Of a DNA stretch of 12,370 nucleotides, positions 6,722 to 12,370 are shown in pieces. This DNA is from Psychrobacter sp. Its GTDB lineage: Bacteria > Pseudomonadota > Gammaproteobacteria > Pseudomonadales > Moraxellaceae. The notes beneath the pieces were generated by a model. That model saw only the letters and a list, made by a program, of their open reading frames with translations, made no database searches and was not told the origin of the DNA. The stretch covers positions 1-12,370 of the forward strand of contig NZ_JAKDJE010000081.1 in assembly GCF_030454045.1 (NCBI RefSeq), in the 5' to 3' direction. Numbering within the stretch: position 1 is the first letter of the stretch; each line of letters begins with the position of its first letter. The position numbers and the translations under genes are program-made.

Positions 6722-7405
6722 ATGAATAAGCAACTTTTAATTTTTGATTTTGATGGCACACTCATTGATAGCGTGCCTGATTTGGCTGATGCCACCAATG
6801 CGATGCTGACCACGCTTGGTAAAGACACCTACCCAATTGAGACGATACGCAATTGGATAGGTAATGGTTCACGAATGCTTGTGGAGCGTGCTTTGGTCGG
6901 TGATATCACTGTCCCAGAGGGTGCACTGACCAAAGCCGAGGCCGATCACGCAGAGCAGATATTTTTTGAGGCATATACTAAGATTGGTGGTAGCAAAACC
7001 GTTGCTTATCCCGATGTCGATAGTGGCCTTAAACAACTTCACGCGGCTGGCTACACGCTCGCTCTAGTCACCAACAAACCGATTCGTTTTGTCCCAAAAA
7101 TATTGCAAACATTCGGCTGGCAAGATCTGTTTAGTGAAGTGATGGGCGGCGACAGTCTATCCACCAAAAAGCCAGATCCAGCGCCCCTACTGCATGTCTG
7201 TACTCAATTGGGGATTACTCCTGACCAAGCGATTATGATTGGCGATTCTAGAAACGACATCTTGGCGGGTCAAAACGCCAATATGGACACGCTTGGTCTG
7301 TCTTATGGCTATAACTACGGACAAGACATTCGTGAGCTCGGCCCAACCGAGGCGTTTGATCATTTTGCGGATTTGATTACTTGGATTATGAAAGATAACA
7401 TCTAA
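6722..7405 (+). CDS. gph: Phosphoglycolate phosphatase Gph (HAD family)
   Basis: Gph removes phosphate from 2-phosphoglycolate, a product of damaged DNA 3' ends and oxygenase side reactions. The 227-residue protein is a HAD hydrolase of subfamily I with a helical cap. Motif I is FDFDGTL (nucleophile D9, acid/base D11), motif II is VTNKP (T117/N118), motif III is K150 in KKPDPAPL, and motif IV is IGDSRNDI (D175, D179). The cap contains WIGNGSRMLVERAL, typical of Gph. Length matches the family (about 225). GTGAGGAA precedes the ATG by a short gap. It converges on the broken comM gene across only about 50 bases. Related HAD phosphatases with other substrates look similar, so the exact substrate is the less certain part. 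Confidence 0.9.
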   Translation: MNKQLLIFDFDGTLIDSVPDLADATNAMLTTLGKDTYPIETIRNWIGNGSRMLVERALVGDITVPEGALTKAEADHAEQIFFEAYTKIGGSKTVAYPDVDSGLKQLHAAGYTLALVTNKPIRFVPKILQTFGWQDLFSEVMGGDSLSTKKPDPAPLLHVCTQLGITPDQAIMIGDSRNDILAGQNANMDTLGLSYGYNYGQDIRELGPTEAFDHFADLITWIMKDNI

Positions 7406-7454
7406 CTCATAAAAGCATCTATCAAACGGATGTGATAGCTGGCTTAAACGAAGA

Positions 7455-7905
7455 CTACTCCTTACTACGATAGCTGAGCGCCTCTGACACATGGGCGCTG
7501 TTAATATCTGTACTGTTGGCCAAATCAGCGATAGTACGCGCGACTCGTAACACTCGATGGTAGCCGCGTGCGGATAAATTCAAGCGCTGCTGAGCAAGTT
7601 GCAATAGTTGTTTTTCGCTGTCGCCTAATTTGATGTATTCATCGATTTCGCTCGGGCTTAGCTCATTATTAACTTTTCGTTGTCGTTTTAATTGATGCTG
7701 ATGCGCGGCTGCTACTCGCTCGCGTACTTGTTTGGATGTTTCCCCTGCCTGCGCGCTTTGCAAGTCAGCAATCGGCAATGCTGGCACCGTGATATGCAAA
7801 TCAATACGATCTAATAGTGGCCCTGAGAGTTTGTCTTGATAGCGTTTGATTTGCTCAGGTCGACAGCGGCAGCGACCTGAAGTATCACCATCATAACCAC
7901 ACGGG
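7455..7905 (-). pseudogene. comM: comM, 3' part only, cut by a Tn7-like transposon
   Basis: ComM (YifB, Mg-chelatase-like AAA+) is a hexameric helicase that drives branch migration during natural transformation. Only the last 150 or so of about 500 residues are here. The fragment begins at the second cysteine region of the conserved NPCPCGYxGD motif, reading PCGYDGDTSGRCRCRP, then QIKRYQDKLSGPLLDRIDLH (arginine-finger region) and the C-terminal Mg_chelatase_C domain with LNLSARGYHRVLRVARTIADL. Homology stops exactly at 7905; the residues GLLH that precede it in frame are transposon sequence. The apparent TTG start at 7919 is an accident of the insertion, so the fragment lacks its own start, its Walker motifs and its N-terminal domain. 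The 5' part should lie beyond the far end of the transposon. Function is almost certainly lost. Confidence 0.93.
7901..7905. repeat. Likely 5-bp target-site duplication, ACGGG
   Basis: Tn7-like elements duplicate five bases of target. The five bases outside the TGT end are ACGGG, which in comM sense read CCCGT, part of the codons for Cys-Pro-Cys. The matching copy should follow the right end of the element, outside this window, so the duplication is predicted and not seen. Confidence 0.5.
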
Positions 7906-8011
7906 TGTAATAATCCCAAATTACTGGCACAATACCCTTCAATATCACCTCTTTTCTATTCCAATACTTACCAATTAAATGGCAAAGATATACCAAATAG
8001 CTGTCATAAAA
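7906..8011 (+). repeat. Left end with three TnsB-binding-site-like repeats
   Basis: Three related sequences share CCAAxTxxxTGxCAxA: CCAAATTACTGGCACAATA (7916-7934), CCAATTAAATGGCAAAGAT (7971-7989) and CCAAATAGCTGTCATAAAA (7993-8011). By eye the first and second agree at about 12 of 16 positions, the first and third at about 13 of 17. Starts are 55 and 22 bases apart. Tn7 itself has three separated 22-bp TnsB sites in its left end, so the arrangement fits. The third ends just nine bases before the first possible tnsA start, so TnsB binding could also repress the operon. Confidence 0.75.
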
Positions 8012-8019
8012 TTTAATAA

Positions 8020-8688
8020 ATGCTAAATAAGCGACAAATTATTATGAGACAAATGCGCAAAATAAAACCGACTAGAATGAGCGTATCAGGAAGAATTCCA
8101 TATAAAGGTAAATCATTACCTTATGAATCAACTTTAGAGCGCGATTTAATTATAGTCTATGCCTTTCGAGAAGATGTGGAGGATATAGTTGCTCAACCAA
8201 TTACTATACCTTTCGTCAAGAATGGCATTACTTATAAGTACACCCCTGACTTTTTTATCAAATTCGTAGAAGACGATGGTAAGCCAAATATGATTATTGA
8301 GGTTAAACCACATGATCTATGGCAAGCGAACTGGAGAGACTGGTCGGATAAGTGGAAGACGATGCAGCGCTATTGTAAAGACAATGGTTATGTATTTCAT
8401 ATTTATGATGAGAGTCGTATTAAGAATACAGCTTTAGACAACATTAATTTCTTAATGAAGTTTAAGAACTCCGCAATCGAAGAAGAGGATAAGGAAGCGG
8501 TTTTAGAGCAGGTTAGGCTTATGGGTACAACTACTATAGATTACCTATTAACACGTTTTTACATAGGCTCTTTCTTGCGCAATCACGGATTACGAGTAAT
8601 TTATCATTTACTTGCTACTAAACGATTAAAATTTAATTTATTCCTCGAAATTAATGACTTAACAGAGGTATGGGTGGATTATGAATAA
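8020..8688 (+). CDS. tnsA: TnsA-type transposon endonuclease
   Basis: TnsA partners the TnsB transposase and cuts the 5' strands at the element's ends, so that it leaves by a double-strand break. The 222-residue protein has the restriction-endonuclease-like fold of the family: YESTLERD (35-42, candidate catalytic E40), KYTPDF (73-78, catalytic D77) and IIEVKP (92-97, catalytic E94/K96), matching the E, D, K set of Tn7 TnsA. The C-terminal part (from about 145) is the TnsA C-terminal domain that contacts TnsB/TnsC. It is shorter than Tn7 TnsA (273) but usual for Tn6022-like elements. No ribosome binding site stands before 8020; in-frame ATGs at 8044 and 8053 are plausible, and the family-like sequence begins at MRQMRK (8044). 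It overlaps tnsB by eight bases. Confidence 0.92.
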   Translation: MLNKRQIIMRQMRKIKPTRMSVSGRIPYKGKSLPYESTLERDLIIVYAFREDVEDIVAQPITIPFVKNGITYKYTPDFFIKFVEDDGKPNMIIEVKPHDLWQANWRDWSDKWKTMQRYCKDNGYVFHIYDESRIKNTALDNINFLMKFKNSAIEEEDKEAVLEQVRLMGTTTIDYLLTRFYIGSFLRNHGLRVIYHLLATKRLKFNLFLEINDLTEVWVDYE

Positions 8689-10831
8689 TAGTAGAATTGC
8701 AGAAACTAACTCATCTATCTTCGAAAAACATTTAGATAATTTTCAAAAACTAGGTATCGATGTAGATACAATAAATGAGTCAACACCAACAACGAAAGGG
8801 TATGGTTTCATGATTGACCATGATGATGAGGGTTTAGATAGGTTTGAGATCAGGCGTGGACGTATTGATTTGCGTAAGGGGAAAACCTATCTAAATAAGT
8901 CTGATAATAAACACTATGAGCTAGTCGAGTACTTAAACGAGAGTACAGAGGTCGTAGTTCGTAGTGTTGAAACGGGTAAAACCAGTATTGTTAACATACA
9001 AAATTTGTCAAATATTAAAGATCAGAATAATGATCATATCAATGTCGATATTAGTGCTATTGGCGATGAAGAGTGGCAAAAAGCACAATCTAAGTTTGAG
9101 GCAATCAAGCCTATTATCAATACTGAGCATAGCTATAATCATCGAAAATTAATTATGGAACGCTCAAAGGAGATCAATGTCTCAATTCGTTCATTATATC
9201 GTTGGATCAAGCAGTATCAGGCTGTTGGATCTATTGCAGGACTGGTAGAGAAAAAACGAGGCTGGAAGGAAGGTGGATCGCGTCTAACTAAAGAGCAGGA
9301 CGGTATTATTCAAAGAGCTATAAAAGCATTTTATTTGACTAAGCAAAGGGCTAGTTTAGAGCAGACTTATCGTGAAGTTTTTCGCCTTTGCTCTATGGAA
9401 AAGATCGACAAACCCAGTAAAAAAGCTATTAAACTACGTATCGATCAAATTTCAGAGTATGAGCAGCTCAAAAAGCGCGGTCAAATAGAGCTAGCTAGAA
9501 AAAAATTCAAACCCACACCCCATTCTTTTCCTAACGCAGATTATCCATTGAGCGTGATTCAAATAGACCATACACCTGTTGATTTAATGCTAGTCGATAA
9601 CGAACACCGAAAATCTATTGGTAGACCATATCTAACACTAGCTATTGATGTCTATAGCCGAATGATTACGGGATATTACTTATCATTAGATCCACCGTCA
9701 GCAACCTCAGTTGCAATGTGTGTCGCAAGAAGCATCTTGCAAAAAGAGAGTCTTTTACTTGAGCATGGTATTGATCATACAGAATGGCAAGTGTATGGCT
9801 ATCCGCAAAAAATACACGTTGATAATGGTGCTGACTTTCGATCAAACACCTTGGCTCGTTCGTGCGAGGTTCACGGGATTAACCTTGAATTTAGACCAGT
9901 AGCAAGACCTCAGTTTGGTGGACATATTGAACGTCTCATTGGTACGTTTATGAAAGAGGTTCATGGCATCAATGGTACAACATTTTCTAATATTAAAGAA
10001 AAAGACAATTATGACTCTGAAAAAGAAGCGACCCTTACTTTAGATGAGTTTGAGGTTTGGCTTCTTACCTTTATAACAAAGGTTTATCACAAGCGAATTC
10101 ATAGCACTTTAGGGCGAAGTCCTACGGAACAATGGTATCTAGGTATTCATGGTGATGGTGAAAGCATTGGTACAGGCTTGCCATCATTACCAGAAGATTC
10201 AAAAACCTTACTATTAGACTTCATGCCAAGTTTTGAGCGAACCATTCAGCATTTTGGTGTAACTATCGACTCCTTACGCTATTACGACCCTTGTTTAAAT
10301 GTTTTTATTAATGCCAAAAATAAAGATGGAAGTAAGAAACACTTTTTATTTAGACGTGATCCACGAGACATTAGTAAAATTTGGTTCTACGATCCAAGCT
10401 TACACCAGTATTTTACCGTCCCCTTTGCTAACCAGCAGCTACCAAGTATGAGTCTGTGGGAATATAAACAGATTCGTAAGCAGATTTCTGATAAAGGGAA
10501 TGAGTATATAAGTGAACATCAAATTTATGAAGCTTTGACCGAGATGCGAGACTTAATCGAAGATTCTTCTAAAAAAACGAAGTCTGCTCGTAGACAAGCG
10601 CAACGTCAAAAGACACATGCAAAAAGTCAAACTATCGTAGCCAAAACAATAATGGCGAGTAAAAGACACAATGCCAATACTTCTAGTGATCTAGAGCCGT
10701 CCAACAGTAATGATATTCAAACAAACTTGCAGCCATCAATACAGACTTCTAAAAAATCTGAAAAGAGTGTCGTTGAACAAAATGGCCTACTTCTAGATAC
10801 GACTGATTTTGATTTTGGAGATATTGAATAA
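8681..10831 (+). CDS. tnsB: TnsB-type DDE transposase
   Basis: TnsB binds the transposon ends and does the 3'-strand cutting and joining. The 716-residue protein has an N-terminal region with a helix-turn-helix near 155-190 (INVSIRSLYRWIKQY), an rve-type RNase H catalytic core, and a C-terminal beta-barrel and tail. The acidic triad is D296 (VIQIDHTP), D381 (HVDNGADF) and E417 (FGGHIERLIGTF), spacing D,D(35)E, all intact. HKRIHSTLGRSPTEQW (470-485) is the usual integrase core exit. The last 90 residues are Lys/Arg/Gln/Ser-rich and end in an acidic tip (DTTDFDFGDIE), suiting the known TnsB tail contact with TnsC. Length is close to Tn7 TnsB (702). The ATG lies within the end of tnsA; the stop overlaps the tnsC start by one base, implying coupled translation. 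Confidence 0.95.
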   Translation: MNNSRIAETNSSIFEKHLDNFQKLGIDVDTINESTPTTKGYGFMIDHDDEGLDRFEIRRGRIDLRKGKTYLNKSDNKHYELVEYLNESTEVVVRSVETGKTSIVNIQNLSNIKDQNNDHINVDISAIGDEEWQKAQSKFEAIKPIINTEHSYNHRKLIMERSKEINVSIRSLYRWIKQYQAVGSIAGLVEKKRGWKEGGSRLTKEQDGIIQRAIKAFYLTKQRASLEQTYREVFRLCSMEKIDKPSKKAIKLRIDQISEYEQLKKRGQIELARKKFKPTPHSFPNADYPLSVIQIDHTPVDLMLVDNEHRKSIGRPYLTLAIDVYSRMITGYYLSLDPPSATSVAMCVARSILQKESLLLEHGIDHTEWQVYGYPQKIHVDNGADFRSNTLARSCEVHGINLEFRPVARPQFGGHIERLIGTFMKEVHGINGTTFSNIKEKDNYDSEKEATLTLDEFEVWLLTFITKVYHKRIHSTLGRSPTEQWYLGIHGDGESIGTGLPSLPEDSKTLLLDFMPSFERTIQHFGVTIDSLRYYDPCLNVFINAKNKDGSKKHFLFRRDPRDISKIWFYDPSLHQYFTVPFANQQLPSMSLWEYKQIRKQISDKGNEYISEHQIYEALTEMRDLIEDSSKKTKSARRQAQRQKTHAKSQTIVAKTIMASKRHNANTSSDLEPSNSNDIQTNLQPSIQTSKKSEKSVVEQNGLLLDTTDFDFGDIE

Positions 10832-11730
10832 TGAATGAAATTATCGCTGATAACAAAGCGTCTTACCTTCATGTATATAAAGATTTCCGTCATCTTGTAG
10901 AATATTCTGATGACGATCGATTAGATTTTATTAACGAAGCTCGCTGGGTCAATTATGATGTAGCAGACAATATAATTTTAGAGCTAAACGGGCTTTTGAG
11001 GTTCCCAAAAAGACTAAGAATGCCTAATCTTTTAATAGTCGGTGATTCAAATAACGGCAAAACCAGTATTGCTCATCGTTTTTTCAGAAAGCATGGTATG
11101 CCAGTCGAAGAGAATGGCAATTTAGTCAAGCCTGTTATTTTTGCAAATGCTCCTTCAAGCACTAATGAAAAAGACCTTTATATGTCTATTCTAGAGGCGC
11201 TTCATATGCCCTATAGAACAAAGGATTCAGCATCTTCATTGCTCTATCAAGTACTTCATTTGTGCCGCGAGTATCAAGTCAAAATGATCATGGTTGATGA
11301 GCTTCATTCATTACTTACAGGTACACCAAGACAGCAACGTCAGGTAATGAATGCTTTGAAGACATTATGCAATGAATTACAGATACCGATTGTCGGTATT
11401 GGAACGCAAGATGCGAAACGTGTACTACACACTGATCCTCAGCACGCTAGTCGATTCGATATTGTAGAAGTTCCTCTTTGGAAATTAGATAAAAAATTTC
11501 AAGAATTACTTTTTCGACTCGAAAGCGTTTTCCCACTTAAAAATCCATCAGAGTTGCATCAACCCAAAACTGCTGCCCTTATTCATGCTGTTTCAAGAGG
11601 AAACTTAGGCAATATTCATAGGCTTCTGTCAGTTTGCGCCAAAGATGCCATTCTTAGTGGCACAGAACAAATTACCGAAGACATTCTGACTAAAAATAAA
11701 GATGTTCGCCCAACCGAAGGACTGAGGTGA
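10831..11730 (+). CDS. tnsC: TnsC/TniB-type AAA+ transposition regulator
   Basis: TnsC is the ATP-dependent link between target selector and transposase; it assembles on target DNA and activates TnsA/TnsB. The 299-residue protein is of the shorter TniB type (Tn7 TnsC has 555). Walker A is GDSNNGKTS (71-79), Walker B is KMIMVDELH (151-159; D156, E157), sensor 1 is in IVGIGTQDA (187-195), and an arginine-finger candidate is R208 in ASRFD. The C-terminal lid contains AVSRGNLGNIHRLL. All ATPase motifs look intact. GGAG (10817-10820) lies ten bases before the ATG, which shares a base with the tnsB stop. Confidence 0.94.
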   Translation: MNEIIADNKASYLHVYKDFRHLVEYSDDDRLDFINEARWVNYDVADNIILELNGLLRFPKRLRMPNLLIVGDSNNGKTSIAHRFFRKHGMPVEENGNLVKPVIFANAPSSTNEKDLYMSILEALHMPYRTKDSASSLLYQVLHLCREYQVKMIMVDELHSLLTGTPRQQRQVMNALKTLCNELQIPIVGIGTQDAKRVLHTDPQHASRFDIVEVPLWKLDKKFQELLFRLESVFPLKNPSELHQPKTAALIHAVSRGNLGNIHRLLSVCAKDAILSGTEQITEDILTKNKDVRPTEGLR

Positions 11731-12320
11731 TGGCTAGCGTAAAACCATTACCCGTTGCTACACCTCTTTTACATGATGAAAGCATAAACTCATGGTTAAT
11801 ACGGGTATCTTTAAATCAAGGCTGCGACCTTTCTACGATTCTTTTTTATCATTGGTCTAAATACAATTTGCGTCATCATGATTTTGATAAAGGCTTCAAT
11901 CATATTAATAAGCAGATACATCAAGATATGGCTGTGCTTGCTCACACTGATACTAAATTTTTTGATAATAGAAGCTTGATACAGTTCAATGAAGATATTG
12001 GATTAGAGTATCGACCAAATATTAGCCTTACTTGGGTGTTACCTATTCCCAAATTTCATTCTAAAACGATGGTAGGCCATCAATATTGCGCTCAATGTAT
12101 GCAAGAGGACAAAAGTGCGTATTTGAGATTAAAGTGGCGATTTAGTTGGATTGTTTACTGTGAACAGCACTTAATTTCACTACAAAGTTCGTGTTCTAGC
12201 TGCGGATTGCCGTATCAACCACATTTGATCAAAGCGAATCACCGATTTATCAATAGATGTCCTCACTGTCGAGAAAAGCTAAGCGCTGAAGCAGTAAATC
12301 AACTTTTATGTACAGATTGA
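11730..12320 (+). pseudogene. tniQ: TniQ/TnsD-type target selector, truncated by an IS
   Basis: TniQ/TnsD proteins recognise the target and recruit TnsC. The N-terminal TniQ domain is clear: PLPVATPLLHDESINSWLIRVSLNQGCD (segment 6-33) and a zinc-binding domain with YCAQC (C120, C123), YCEQH (C144, H147), SCSSCG (C155, C158) and CPHC (C177, C180). The conserved RLKWRFSW lies between. Only 196 residues remain, against roughly 350-500 in full TnsD/TniQ proteins. The native reading ends at GAT (12315-12317); the following TGA stop is the first three bases of the nested IS. A GTG at 11727 is also in frame, but the ATG at 11730, which overlaps the tnsC stop by one base and has AAGGAC upstream, is more likely. 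The specific DNA-binding C-terminus is missing, so targeting is probably lost. Confidence 0.9.
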
Positions 12321-12370
12321 ACCGCCCCGGAATTGTCGGAGACTCAATTTTCTGAGAGAATACGACAATG
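12318..12370 (+). mobile_element. Left end of an IS3-family-like insertion sequence
   Basis: Homology to TniQ ends at 12317 and a sequence starting TGAACCGCCCCGGAATTG begins, which I recognise as the kind of terminal repeat found in IS3-family elements of Moraxellaceae and other Gammaproteobacteria. A purine-rich GAGAGAA (12354-12360) precedes an ATG at 12368-12370, placed about 50 bases in, as expected for the first transposase ORF. Only 53 bases are visible, so the family is tentative and the ORF cannot be checked. Confidence 0.7.

Larger units (their letters stand above)
7906..12370 (+). mobile_element. Tn7-like transposon in comM, left part (Tn6022-like)
   Basis: The element starts with TGT at 7906, inside comM, and runs beyond the window. 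It carries tnsA, tnsB, tnsC and tniQ/tnsD in the Tn7 order and on one strand, preceded by three TnsB-site-like repeats. TnsA with a TnsB DDE transposase implies true cut-and-paste with both strands cut. Insertion in comM (yifB) is known for Tn6022 and the AbaR islands of Acinetobacter, and I infer a related element. From 12318 on, the sequence belongs to an insertion sequence nested within it. There are no cas genes or CRISPR repeats in the part visible here. The genes are clearly richer in A+T than avtA or gph. Cargo and right end are not in the window. Confidence 0.9.

Noticed and set aside
7406..7454. A shared gph/comM terminator
   Set aside because: Only weak pairings are possible (TATCA with TGATA, or CATC with GATG) and no T-run follows.
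7455..7919. A complete 154-residue gene starting at 7919
   Set aside because: The start would be a TTG inside the transposon end, and the protein is plainly the C-terminal part of ComM.
7906..12370. CRISPR array or Cas genes in the Tn7-like element
   Set aside because: No repeat-spacer pattern and no Cas-like ORF occurs in the visible part; the rest of the element is outside the window, so absence is shown only here.

Overview
The window looks like a gammaproteobacterial chromosome of the Moraxellaceae, most likely Psychrobacter or a close relative. This rests on recognising the proteins (AvtA, HisB, HisH, a PanZ-like GNAT protein, a DUF4385 protein, Gph, ComM) and on the moderately AT-rich composition. 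It is a judgement from memory of these families, not a database result.

Positions 1-7905 are mostly ordinary core chromosome. From the left they hold: an unrecognised AT-rich minus-strand gene (31-708); avtA (1111-2436), which ends in a strong hairpin terminator; a minus-strand series hisB (4493-3846), hisH (3664-3029) and a membrane protein (2999-2469); a plus-strand PanZ-like GNAT protein (4880-5302); tRNA-Phe(GAA) with its own promoter and terminator; a small exported protein (5972-5601, minus); a DUF4385 protein (6094-6594); gph (6722-7405); and the 3' third of comM on the minus strand (7905-7455). The hisB-hisH gap is odd: it carries a 9-bp tandem repeat and a 73-bp nested inverted repeat.

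At 7905/7906 comM is cut in two by a Tn7-like transposon. The element starts with TGT, and just inside are three related ~19-bp sequences that look like TnsB-binding sites. A tightly overlapping operon follows: tnsA (TnsA-type endonuclease), tnsB (DDE transposase with D,D(35)E), tnsC (AAA+ regulator) and tniQ/tnsD (target selector). TnsA and TnsB would together cut the element out, TnsC would license insertion, and TniQ/TnsD would choose the site. Insertion in comM is the habit of the Tn6022/AbaR group of Tn7-like elements in Acinetobacter.

The target selector is itself broken. At 12318 a second element begins, apparently an IS3-family insertion sequence starting TGAACCGCCCCGG, and its first three bases form the stop codon of the shortened TniQ. 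The window ends at what looks like the start codon of the IS's first ORF. The rest of tniQ, the cargo, the right end and the 5' part of comM lie outside the window.
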